A stretch of 64,000 nucleotides of DNA from an uncultured beta proteobacterium. GTDB taxonomy: Bacteria; Pseudomonadota; Gammaproteobacteria; Burkholderiales; Burkholderiaceae_C. Made by a program: the position numbers and the translations under genes. Below the pieces are notes generated by a model that was not told the origin of the DNA, did not search any database, and worked only from the letters and a program-made list of their open reading frames with translations. The stretch lies in assembly GCA_903853895.1 (NCBI GenBank), contig CAINUX010000184.1, positions 1 to 64,000 on the forward strand, written 5' to 3'. Shown here in pieces: positions 36,509 through 45,466 of the stretch (positions are counted from its first letter, which is position 1; each line of letters starts with the position of its first letter).

Positions 36509-37510
36509 ATGGGTTCGACTACCATGCGCTCGATGAAAAGCAGCTACCCAGACCCCGCCATGGACCGCCCCCGACCCGAAGGCCGTTTTGTGCTGGTGCT
36601 CGGTGGCGCCAATATGGACATCTCGGGCAGCACCACTCAGCCGCTGGTGCTGTCCGACTCCAACCCGGGACGCATTCGCTGCGCGCCAGGCGGCGTGGCC
36701 CGCAACGTTGCGGAAAACCTGGCGCGGCTGGGCAACACCACACGCCTGCTGACCGCCGTGGGCGATGATCTGTATGGGCGCAGCCTGCTGGACACGACCC
36801 GCCATGCCGGTGTGGATGTGCGCGGCTGCTGGGTGCTGGCGGGGGAAACCACATCGACCTACCTGTCGCTGCATGGCCCCGACGGGGACATGGCAGTCGC
36901 GGTGAACGACATGGGCATTCTGGAATGCATCACGCCGGAACGGCTGGCGCCCCACGCGCCATGGGTACATCAGGCAGCAGCGCTGGTGGTGGACTGCAAT
37001 CTGGGCGCGCAAGCGCTGGACTGGCTGTTTGCCAACCATGGCGCCACACCGGTTTTTGTGGATGCCGTGTCGGCTTTCAAGTGTGTGCGCGTGCTGCCCT
37101 GGCTGGCCAACGTGCACCTGCTGAAAGTCAACCGGCTGGAAGCCCAGGCGCTATGCCAGTTTGGCATCCACGACGAAGCGGGTATTGAGCAGGCTGCACA
37201 ATGCCTGCACGCACTGGGCGTGGAGCAGGTCGTGCTCAGCCTGGGTGAGCGCGGCGTCTACTGGAGCGACCGCAACGCGGGTCAGGGCTGGCATGGTGCG
37301 CTGCCCTGCAGCGTGGTCAATGCCACCGGAGCTGGTGACGCTTTGATGGCCGGCCTGGTGCACGCCTTTGTAGCCCAGCAGGACCTGCGCGCGTCCATAC
37401 CCTTTGCGCTGGGCTGCGCAGCGCTGACCTTGACGTCCGAGCAGGCCAACCATCCGGGGCTGTCGGTAACGGCCGTCACGCAGTGCATGCAGAATGCCAA
37501 CCCACTATGA
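36509..37510 (+). CDS. psuK: PfkB family carbohydrate kinase, probable pseudouridine kinase
   Basis: VLGGANMDISGSTTQPL, NATGAGDALMAGLVHAF; overlaps psuG start. Confidence 0.82.
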   Translation: MGSTTMRSMKSSYPDPAMDRPRPEGRFVLVLGGANMDISGSTTQPLVLSDSNPGRIRCAPGGVARNVAENLARLGNTTRLLTAVGDDLYGRSLLDTTRHAGVDVRGCWVLAGETTSTYLSLHGPDGDMAVAVNDMGILECITPERLAPHAPWVHQAAALVVDCNLGAQALDWLFANHGATPVFVDAVSAFKCVRVLPWLANVHLLKVNRLEAQALCQFGIHDEAGIEQAAQCLHALGVEQVVLSLGERGVYWSDRNAGQGWHGALPCSVVNATGAGDALMAGLVHAFVAQQDLRASIPFALGCAALTLTSEQANHPGLSVTAVTQCMQNANPL

Positions 37511-38433
37511 CGAATACAAATTCCTATCTCGACATCCACCCCGAGGTTGCGCTCGCACTGGCGCACCGCAAGCCGGTGGTGGCCCTGGAGTCCACCATCA
37601 TTTCGCATGGCATGCCCTATCCACAGAACGTGGCAACGGCCCTGGAGGTGGAGGCCGAAGTGCGCAAGCACGGCGCGGTGCCGGCCACCATCGCCATCAT
37701 CAATGGACGGCTCAAGGCGGGCTTGACGGAGAGCGAGATCGAAGTGCTGGGCACAAAGGGGCGCAGTGTGACCAAAGTCAGCCGGCGCGATATCCCCTTC
37801 ATCGTGGCGTCCGGTGCAGCGGGCGCAACCACCGTGGCGTCCACCATGGTGATTGCCGCCATGGCGGGCATACGCGTGTTTGCCACCGGCGGCATCGGCG
37901 GGGTGCACCGCGGCGCCGAGCTGAGCTTTGATGTATCGGCGGATTTGCAGGAGTTGGCGCAGACGCCGGTGGCCGTGGTCTGTGCCGGTGCCAAGTCCAT
38001 TCTCGATCTGCGCCTGACGCTGGAATACCTGGAGACGCATGGTGTGCCGGTCGTGGGTTACCAGACCCCCTGGTTGCCCGCCTTTTTTACCCGTGACAGC
38101 GCGTTCAAGGTGGACTACCAGCTCGACACGCCACAGGCCATCGCCGAGGTCATGCACGCCAAGTGGGCCATGGGTCTGCGCGGTGGCATGGTCGTGGCCA
38201 ACCCGATCCCTGAAGCCTTTGCGATGCCCCGGGCCGCCATCGATGCGGCAGTGGAGCAGGCGCTGCAGGAGGCGCAGGCGCAGGGCATTGGCGGCAAGGA
38301 GTCGACGCCGTTCTTGTTGGCCCGGGTTTGCGAACTGACAGGTGGCGACAGCCTGGCCGCCAACATCCAATTGGTGCTGAACAACGCCAGGCTGGCGTCT
38401 GCCGTGGCCATCGCCTACGGGGCATTGGGTTGA
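37507..38433 (+). CDS. psuG: Pseudouridine-5'-phosphate glycosidase
   Basis: VVALESTIISHGMPYPQN, ATGGIGGVHRGAELSFDVSADL; start at MTNTNSYL. Confidence 0.92.
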   Translation: MTNTNSYLDIHPEVALALAHRKPVVALESTIISHGMPYPQNVATALEVEAEVRKHGAVPATIAIINGRLKAGLTESEIEVLGTKGRSVTKVSRRDIPFIVASGAAGATTVASTMVIAAMAGIRVFATGGIGGVHRGAELSFDVSADLQELAQTPVAVVCAGAKSILDLRLTLEYLETHGVPVVGYQTPWLPAFFTRDSAFKVDYQLDTPQAIAEVMHAKWAMGLRGGMVVANPIPEAFAMPRAAIDAAVEQALQEAQAQGIGGKESTPFLLARVCELTGGDSLAANIQLVLNNARLASAVAIAYGALG

Positions 38434-38534
38434 CCGTGGTCATGGCGCCAATCACTTAGGTGACCGACGACCGCGTTGTTTGCTCCTAAGCTTGCGGGCG
38501 TCACCCACTACCCACACACACCTTTTACTGGAGC

Positions 38535-39308
38535 ATGGCAATGAACGAACTCTTTTCCCTCAAGGGCCGCACTGCCCTCATCACCGGCGGCTCGCGCGGC
38601 ATTGGCCGCATGATCGCCGAAGGCTTTTTAAGGCAAGGCGCCAGGGTCTACATCAGCGCGCGCAAAGCCGCGGCATGCGACCAGACGGCGGCCGAGTTGT
38701 CGGCATTGGGCACCTGTATGTCATTGCCGGCCGATGTGTCCACCGTGGAAGGCGCACGCATGCTGGTGGCCGCCTATGCAGCGCATGAGGACCAGCTCGA
38801 CATTCTGGTCAACAACGCCGGCGCCGCATGGGGAGCACCGTTTGACGAATTCCCCGAGAGCGGCTGGGACAAGGTGGTGGACCTGAACCTGAAGACTCCG
38901 TTTTTCCTGACCCAGGCCCTGCACGGCCACCTGCGCAAGGCGGGCCAGAGCCGGGTCGCCAAGGTCATCAACATCGCCTCCATCGACGGCGTGTCGGTGA
39001 ATCCGCAAGAAACCTATTCCTACGCGGCCAGCAAGGCCGGGCTGATCCACCTGACACGGCGCATGGCCCTGCACCTGGCCAAAGACAACATCGCCGTCAC
39101 CGCTATAGCGCCCGGTGCCTTTGCGTCGGAGATGAACAAGGATGCACGCGACCACGCAACGGAGGTGTCGGCACGCATTCCCGCCGGGCGCATCGGCACG
39201 ACGGAAGACATGGCCGGTGCCGCCATCTATCTGGCCTCGCGTGCCGGGGACTATGTGGTGGGTTCCACGCTGGTGGTGGACGGTGGCGTGACGCACGCGC
39301 GGGGGTAA
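38535..39308 (+). CDS. SDR family oxidoreductase
   Basis: ALITGGSRGIGRMIAEGF, VNNAGA, YAASKAGL. Confidence 0.88.
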   Translation: MAMNELFSLKGRTALITGGSRGIGRMIAEGFLRQGARVYISARKAAACDQTAAELSALGTCMSLPADVSTVEGARMLVAAYAAHEDQLDILVNNAGAAWGAPFDEFPESGWDKVVDLNLKTPFFLTQALHGHLRKAGQSRVAKVINIASIDGVSVNPQETYSYAASKAGLIHLTRRMALHLAKDNIAVTAIAPGAFASEMNKDARDHATEVSARIPAGRIGTTEDMAGAAIYLASRAGDYVVGSTLVVDGGVTHARG

Positions 39309-40040
39309 ATGGGCGCTTCGCACTGGAGCCATCCCGGCACACGCGCGGCCTTCTGGGCCGGCGTGCGCGATACCGTGGCCGTGGTTCCGTCCTACCTGCC
39401 ATTCGCCCTGGTATGTGGTGTGGCATCGGTCAATGCGGGCTTAAGCACCAGTGCAGCGGTGGCCCTGCCGGCGCTGGTGTTCGCCGGCTCGTCACAGGCG
39501 GTGCTGACCCAGTTTATCCAGAGTTCTGCCTCCTTGTGGGTCGCCATTCTGTCGGGCTGCGTGATCAACCTGCGCATGGCGGTCTACAGCGCGGCCTTGA
39601 GCCCCAAGCTCAGGCAGTTCAGCACCGGTGAACGCATGCTGATCGCTGCCTTCTTGATAGACAACAGCTTCGCGTTCATGCAAAAGCGCGAGCTGGCCAA
39701 CCCCAAGGACCCGCACCTGATTGCCTACTACGCGGGACTGACCACGGTGTTCTGGCCCAGTTGGCTGCTTTTTTGCATGGTGGGCATCTTTGCCGGCAAC
39801 ATCGTGCCGGCCAGCTGGCAGCTCGAATTCGCTATCCCGCTGTCCTTCATCGCCATTCTGGCGGGCTCGGTGCGCAGTGTGCCGATGGCAGCGGCCGCCG
39901 CCGTGGGCGGGCTTGCCAGCATCTTCCTGTTTGCACTACCGCTCAAGCTGGGTCTGGTGGCGGCATGCCTGGCGGGATTGCTGGCGGGCCTGGTGATGGA
40001 AAAAGGAGTGCAGTGGTGGACAACACGCAAAGCTGGATAG
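39309..40040 (+). CDS. azlC: AzlC family branched-chain amino acid permease component
   Basis: PSYLPFALVCGVAS, PALVFAGSSQAVLTQFI; followed by AzlD-like protein. Confidence 0.85.
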   Translation: MGASHWSHPGTRAAFWAGVRDTVAVVPSYLPFALVCGVASVNAGLSTSAAVALPALVFAGSSQAVLTQFIQSSASLWVAILSGCVINLRMAVYSAALSPKLRQFSTGERMLIAAFLIDNSFAFMQKRELANPKDPHLIAYYAGLTTVFWPSWLLFCMVGIFAGNIVPASWQLEFAIPLSFIAILAGSVRSVPMAAAAAVGGLASIFLFALPLKLGLVAACLAGLLAGLVMEKGVQWWTTRKAG

Positions 40041-40345
40041 TCGTGCTGGGCCTGGCGGTCGGCACGTTCCTGATACGGTATTCCTTCATCGGCCTGCTGG
40101 CAGACCGCTCCATGCCGCATTGGCTGGATCGGGCGCTCAAACTGATGGTTCCTGCCATTTTTGCCGCCATCGTGCTAGGCGGCGTGGTCATGGTAGGCGG
40201 CCAGGTAGCCGATCTGACACAGTGGCCGCGCTATGCGGCGGCTGCGGTGGCCTTGGTCGTGGCCATCGCCAGCCGGGGCAGCATGCTGGGCACGGTGATA
40301 GCAGGCATGGCGACCTTGCACGGACTGCCATGGCTGCTGGGATGA
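40013..40345 (+). CDS. azlD: AzlD family protein
   Basis: AzlD-like small membrane protein, GTG start overlapping azlC end. Confidence 0.78.
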   Translation: MVDNTQSWIVVLGLAVGTFLIRYSFIGLLADRSMPHWLDRALKLMVPAIFAAIVLGGVVMVGGQVADLTQWPRYAAAAVALVVAIASRGSMLGTVIAGMATLHGLPWLLG

Positions 40346-40373
40346 GGCCACACGCATCTGGCGGGTTGCCGCC

Positions 40374-41033
40374 CTATGCGCAGGCAGAGGCCTTTGGAAT
40401 GCCCACAGTCTGGGTCAGCAGGATTTGTTGGTCGGCATCCAGCCCCATGCTCTGCCCCAGCGCTGCGCGGTCGAACCAGGCGCGCATCACGGTCGCCAGA
40501 CCGGCCGAGGCGCAATACAAGTAAACGTTTTGCGCCATGGCCCCCGCCGCGATGGACGCATAGGATTCACGGTGACTGGCCGGAATCATCTTCATGCGGC
40601 CATGGTCCGCCACGTACACCAGATCCAGTGGTGCGGTGTCAACAAAATCCTGATAGCCGGTCACACGCCGAACATCAGCGGCCGCCACCAGATGCAGCAC
40701 ATGCGCTGTCGGTTCATACCGGTACAGGCCGGTTGCCAGCGCCGCATACACCTCGACTTCCTGCGCATTCATGGCACTGGGCGCGGTGCGTCCACCCAGC
40801 TCTGCCCGGTTGACACCTCCAGCCGCCCACAACAGATCCGAAAGGCTCTGGTGGGGCAGTACCGCTACCTGGAATTCACGTTGTGACTGCCGCGCGGCCA
40901 GAGCCTGCATCAAGGGCATGCCGCCGACCATGATCGGGGCCGGCAGACGGATGGACTTGCTTGAATCGAACTCCAGCGGTGTTGGTTTGAGTTGTCCGAT
41001 AAGCCCTAAGGCCATTTTTGTCAGCGTATTCAT
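40374..41033 (-). CDS. SagB/nitroreductase family protein
   Basis: RQSQREFQVAVLPHQSLSDLLWAAGGVNR; YASIAAGAMAQNVYLYCASAGLATVMRAWFDR. Confidence 0.8.
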   Translation of the reverse strand: MNTLTKMALGLIGQLKPTPLEFDSSKSIRLPAPIMVGGMPLMQALAARQSQREFQVAVLPHQSLSDLLWAAGGVNRAELGGRTAPSAMNAQEVEVYAALATGLYRYEPTAHVLHLVAAADVRRVTGYQDFVDTAPLDLVYVADHGRMKMIPASHRESYASIAAGAMAQNVYLYCASAGLATVMRAWFDRAALGQSMGLDADQQILLTQTVGIPKASACA

Positions 41034-41190
41034 ACGGCGGTCCTCCTGTTGCGCCATGGTACGGCGCGAGTTGCCGCTGTACTTGATTTTTGTCACTCCA
41101 ACCATCTCACTGTCCCGTGACAGGCACTGCAGCCACCGGTTCGATCAGACCCCGCAAGACCTTGGTACCTGCGCGGCGACAATCAGGCCG

Positions 41191-41207
41191 TGTGCACTTT
41201 GTGCACA
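41191..41207. promoter_or_regulatory. Perfect inverted repeat upstream of zinc-ribbon-like ORF
   Basis: TGTGCAC-TTT-GTGCACA. Confidence 0.45.
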
Positions 41208-41238
41208 AGAGTCTCCCATCCATACCAGAATCCGCACC

Positions 41239-41490
41239 ATGACCCAAGACGCAACCCCAGCAGACGCCCCCAAGCCGACCGAGATGTGCGAAGCCTGCGC
41301 AGGCATCCAGCAAAACTGGCGCAAAGCCAAAGGTCACCCCGAACTGATGCAAGGAACGCACCGCAACGTGGCGCACCGCCATGGCTCGGTCACCATCACC
41401 AAGTACCGCTGCGAGCGCTGTGGCACGGTGTGGGAGTATGAGAACAACAAGGTCAACCGCCAAGCGGGCTGGTCGGTCATAGCGCGATAG
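41239..41490 (+). CDS. Small CxxC-containing (zinc-ribbon-like) hypothetical protein
   Basis: CEAC...CERCGTVWEYEN; 83 aa. Confidence 0.65.
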   Translation: MTQDATPADAPKPTEMCEACAGIQQNWRKAKGHPELMQGTHRNVAHRHGSVTITKYRCERCGTVWEYENNKVNRQAGWSVIAR

Positions 41491-41502
41491 GCGGGCAGCG
41501 GC

Positions 41503-41940
41503 TCAGGCCGTAATGGCCACCAGCACACTGCAATGTGCGAGACCAATCAGGGACTTCGAGACCGAGGTCTTCCACCAGCGTGCGGCCCAGCCGTTCAGGT
41601 GCTTGTGGCCCACCACGATCAGGTCGGCTTCTATTTTTTTGGCGTACCCCGTAATTTCCTCCACCGTATCCCCGGTCAGCAACATGCCCTTGGCCTGGTA
41701 ACCCGAAGCCTGAAGACGCTGCAAGCCGTCCTCCAGCACGTTTTGCATGCCCTGCCTTTCACGCTCCATCATGGCGCTGTCGTACACACCGCCTTCGATG
41801 GAGACCAGGCCGATGGTGATGGGCAGCACGGCCACCAGTGCCAGCTCCGCCTGGGACCACTGCGCCAATTCCTGGCAATCGAGCAGCGCCTTCTGGCCGC
41901 TGGGTGATCCGTCATAGGCAAGCAAGATCCGTTTGTACAT
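41503..41940 (-). CDS. Universal stress protein (UspA family)
   Basis: MYKRILLAYDGSPSGQKAL; DLIVVGHKHLNGWAARWWKTSVSKSLIGLAHCSVLV. Confidence 0.88.
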   Translation of the reverse strand: MYKRILLAYDGSPSGQKALLDCQELAQWSQAELALVAVLPITIGLVSIEGGVYDSAMMERERQGMQNVLEDGLQRLQASGYQAKGMLLTGDTVEEITGYAKKIEADLIVVGHKHLNGWAARWWKTSVSKSLIGLAHCSVLVAITA

Positions 41941-42029
41941 GGCGTCCTCCTGAAGTGATGGTGCGTGCAAGGTCTACCGTGCAAGCATAGGCCGCCTTGG
42001 GCATTTGGGCAACCCATGGCCGGGGCACA

Positions 42030-42755
42030 ATGGCAGCCATGACGCAACCCTCCACCGCCAGCATCCCCCATTCCATCGCCAGCAAATGGCCCGCCCAGCA
42101 CCCCGAACAGCTGCAGCTGTACTCGCTGCCAACACCCAATGGCGTCAAGGTGTCCATCCTGCTCGAAGAGCTGGGGCTGCCGTATGAGGCGCACCTGGTC
42201 AGCTTTGAGACCAACGACCAGATGTCACCCCAGTTTTTGGCGCTCAACCCCAACAACAAGATACCCGCCATCCTGGACCCTAATGGCCCCGATGGCCAGC
42301 CGCTGGCGTTGTTCGAGTCCGGCGCCATTCTGATCTATTTGGCCGAAAAGACCGGCCATTTCATTCCTCAGGATGCCGCCCATCGCTACGAGACCATCCA
42401 GTGGCTGATGTGGCAAATGGGCGGCGTGGGACCGATGTTTGGTCAACTGGGTTTCTTCCACAAATTTGCCGGCAAGGACTACGAGGACAAGCGCCCGCGT
42501 GACCGCTACGTGGCCGAAGCCCGGCGCCTGCTGGCGGTGCTGGAGCAGCGGCTGCAGGGTCGCACCTGGATCATGGGTGACGACTACACGATTGCCGATA
42601 TCGCCATCTTCCCCTGGGTGCGCAACCTGATCGGCTTCTACGGCGCCGGTGATCTGGTGGGCATCCAGGACTTTGCTCAGGTGCGCCGCGCGCTGGATGC
42701 ATTTGTGGCGCGGCCCGCGGTGGTGCGCGGGCTGGTGATGCCCAATCGCTCCTGA
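42030..42755 (+). CDS. Glutathione S-transferase family protein
   Basis: LYSLPTPNGVKVSILLEELGLPYEAHLV; LNPNNKIPAI; IADIAIFPWV. Confidence 0.88.
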   Translation: MAAMTQPSTASIPHSIASKWPAQHPEQLQLYSLPTPNGVKVSILLEELGLPYEAHLVSFETNDQMSPQFLALNPNNKIPAILDPNGPDGQPLALFESGAILIYLAEKTGHFIPQDAAHRYETIQWLMWQMGGVGPMFGQLGFFHKFAGKDYEDKRPRDRYVAEARRLLAVLEQRLQGRTWIMGDDYTIADIAIFPWVRNLIGFYGAGDLVGIQDFAQVRRALDAFVARPAVVRGLVMPNRS

Positions 42756-42808
42756 ATTGATAGCTTAATTGACTTATTCCACGAGGGCTAACGGCACTTT
42801 ATTCAAAG
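42748..42808 (+). repeat. Dispersed ~60-bp intergenic repeat, copy F
   Basis: gctcctgaattgatagcttaattgacttattccacgagggctaacggcactttattc; overlaps the GST stop codon. Confidence 0.65.
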
Positions 42809-43013
42809 TCTTTTCGTGAAACGTGCCTCTTGACCGCATCTGGAGCGTCACTCCCGCGAAACGCAACCACAATGCCAATTACCGCGCACATCAGCGTGGA
42901 CATGGCCAGCGCTATGGACAGCGGCATGCGAGGGCCGGCCAAAATGGCGGTCGCTGTCCAAGTGCGTGCAGTACACGCCGGCCCACGGGGAGTCGAACAA
43001 GAAAGGAATCACC

Positions 43014-43427
43014 ATGCAGTCTTTGTTTCACCTGGCCTACCATGTGCGCGATCTGGACGCGGCGCGCCATTTCTACGGCACCATCCTGGGCTGCCGCGAA
43101 GGACGCAGCACCGACACCTGGGTCGATTTTGACTTCTTCGGTCACCAGATATCCCTGCACCTGGGCGCACCGTTCGCCACCAGCAACACCGGCAAGGTAG
43201 GCGACCACATGGTGCCTATGCCGCACCTGGGTGTCATCCTGCAGATGGTCGACTGGCAGGCACTGGCTGATCGCCTGACCGCACAACAAATGACGTTCGT
43301 GCTGCCACCCAGCATTCGCTTTGTTGGTGAGCCCGGCGAACAGGCCACCATGTTTTTTCTGGACCCGTCGGGCAACCCGATTGAGATCAAGGGGTTTTCC
43401 AGTCTGGGTGGGGTCTTTGCAACGTAG
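43014..43427 (+). CDS. VOC family protein
   Basis: MQSLFHLAYHVRDLDAARHFYGTILGCREGRS; FFLDPSGNPIEIKGF. Confidence 0.88.
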   Translation: MQSLFHLAYHVRDLDAARHFYGTILGCREGRSTDTWVDFDFFGHQISLHLGAPFATSNTGKVGDHMVPMPHLGVILQMVDWQALADRLTAQQMTFVLPPSIRFVGEPGEQATMFFLDPSGNPIEIKGFSSLGGVFAT

Positions 43428-43498
43428 CGCAAAACCTGCCTTGAACACGGAAAAGGGATTCAAACGAGAATCCGCCCTTCCCTTTACGAAAGCTCTCC

Positions 43499-44008
43499 GT
43501 GACCCACCCTGTTTACACCGCCTCCATCCCTGTTTTTATCCAGATGCTGGGCGGACTCCAAGCAGTTCTGCGCAAAGCCGAGGCGCACGCCACCGAGAAG
43601 AAGATTGATCCCAACGCGCTCTTGCAGGCACGCCTGTTCCCCGACATGTTTCCCCTGCTGCGCCAGGTCCAGGTGGCATCGGATTTTGCAAAGAGCGTCT
43701 CGGCGCGGCTGGCGGGGGTGGAAGTCCCCAAGCTCGACGACAACGAACAGACATTCGCCGACCTTCAGGTCCGTATTGAGGCCGTCCTGGCCTTCATGCG
43801 CGGCCTGGACGTGGAGCAATTCGCGGACGCAGCACAGCGGGAGATCATCACCCAGGCCGGCACCCCCAAGGAAAAGCGCTTTTCCGGACAGTCCTACCTG
43901 TTCAACTACGGCTTGCCGCACTTCTTTTTCCACACCACCACCGCCTACGCCATCCTGCGCCACAACGGCGTGGAGATTGGGAAGAAGGACTACATCGGGA
44001 CGTATTGA
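43499..44008 (+). CDS. DUF1993 family protein
   Basis: VFIQMLGGLQAVLRKAEAHATEKKIDPNALLQARLFPDMFPLLRQVQVASDFAK. Confidence 0.78.
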   Translation: MTHPVYTASIPVFIQMLGGLQAVLRKAEAHATEKKIDPNALLQARLFPDMFPLLRQVQVASDFAKSVSARLAGVEVPKLDDNEQTFADLQVRIEAVLAFMRGLDVEQFADAAQREIITQAGTPKEKRFSGQSYLFNYGLPHFFFHTTTAYAILRHNGVEIGKKDYIGTY

Positions 44009-44053
44009 TGGACGGGGCGTTTGCCGCTGCCTTGCAACGCTTACCATGTAACC

Positions 44054-44443
44054 ATGACCATCGCCAAACGCCCGCGTATCGCCCTCATTGCCCACGACCG
44101 GAAGAAGGACACCATCGTGGCATTGGCCCGTGAATTCGATCACTTCCTGAACCAATGCACGCTGTGCGCCACGGGAACCACGGGAGGTCGCCTGGTGGAT
44201 GAAGTCGGCCTGAACGTGGATCGCTTGTTGAGCGGCCCCTGGGGTGGTGACCTGCAGATAGGCGCCCGCCTGGCGCAAGGTGAAATTGACGCCGTGATCT
44301 TTCTACGCGACCCCATGACCCCTCAACCCCACGAACCCGACATCAACGCCCTGGTACGGGCTTGCGATGTGCACGACGTGCCCTGTGCGACCAATTTGTC
44401 CACAGCGCGGCTGCTGCTGGCCAGTCTGGCCGCATCCCACTAA
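44054..44443 (+). CDS. mgsA: Methylglyoxal synthase
   Basis: [68 protein letters not shown]. Confidence 0.93.
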   Translation: MTIAKRPRIALIAHDRKKDTIVALAREFDHFLNQCTLCATGTTGGRLVDEVGLNVDRLLSGPWGGDLQIGARLAQGEIDAVIFLRDPMTPQPHEPDINALVRACDVHDVPCATNLSTARLLLASLAASH

Positions 44444-44475
44444 ACTTCCCAACCCTTTCTTTTTGAGGTTTTCCT

Positions 44476-45456
44476 ATGCAATACCGTCGTCTTGGCCGAA
44501 GTGGCCTCCAGGTCAGCGCCTTGTCACTCGGCTCATGGGTGACCTACCACAACCAGGTGGACGTGGGGGCGGCCAAAGAAATGTTGGCAGCTGCGTTCGA
44601 TGCGGGTGTCAATTTTTTTGACAACGCCGAGGTCTATGCGCTGGGCAAGAGTGAAACCGTGATGGGCGAAGCCTTCAGGGCACTGAACTGGCCGCGGCTC
44701 AACTACGTCGTGTCTACCAAGTTCTTCTGGGGCTTGTCTCGCGACGGCAATACGGTCAACCGCAAGGACACGTTGAATCGCAAATACCTGATGCAGGCCA
44801 TCGATGGCTCGTTGCAGCGCATGGGCCTTGATTTCATCGACCTCGTGTATTGCCACCGCCCGGACCCCCACACCCCGATCGAAGAAACGGTGCGGGCCAT
44901 GAGCGACATGATCACCCAGGGCAAGGCTCTGTACTGGGGCACCAGCGAGTGGTCTGCCAGCGACATCCGCGCGGCCTGGGAGATTGCCGAGCGCCACCAC
45001 TTGCACAAGCCGGTGATGGAGCAGCCGCAATACAACGTATTCACCCGTAAACGCGTGGAGGTGGAATACGCCCGTTTGTACGAAGACATTGGCCTGGGGC
45101 TGACAACCTGGAGCCCCCTGGCCAGCGGCTTGTTGACCGGCAAGTACCGCAGCGGGGTGCCCGAAGGCAGCCGGGGTTCGGTGAAGGGCATGGACTTTTT
45201 GCTCAAAGGACTCACGGATGCAGACCGGAATGCTGCCGTAACAAAACTGGAGACCATTGCAAATGAACTGGGGTGCACACTGGGCCAGCTGGCCATCGCC
45301 TGGGCGGCACACAACCCACGCGTCAGCACGGTCATCACGGGCGCGTCCCGCATGTCGCAGTTGCAAGAAAACCTGGGTGCCATGGACGTCGTCGATAAAC
45401 TCACTCCGCCGGTCCTCGAAGCGATCGACGCGGCGACCCTGGCGCTTGCAGAGTAA
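44476..45456 (+). CDS. Aldo/keto reductase (KCNAB/YghZ-like)
   Basis: [60 protein letters not shown]. Confidence 0.9.
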   Translation: MQYRRLGRSGLQVSALSLGSWVTYHNQVDVGAAKEMLAAAFDAGVNFFDNAEVYALGKSETVMGEAFRALNWPRLNYVVSTKFFWGLSRDGNTVNRKDTLNRKYLMQAIDGSLQRMGLDFIDLVYCHRPDPHTPIEETVRAMSDMITQGKALYWGTSEWSASDIRAAWEIAERHHLHKPVMEQPQYNVFTRKRVEVEYARLYEDIGLGLTTWSPLASGLLTGKYRSGVPEGSRGSVKGMDFLLKGLTDADRNAAVTKLETIANELGCTLGQLAIAWAAHNPRVSTVITGASRMSQLQENLGAMDVVDKLTPPVLEAIDAATLALAE

Positions 45457-45466
45457 AACGGCGCGC

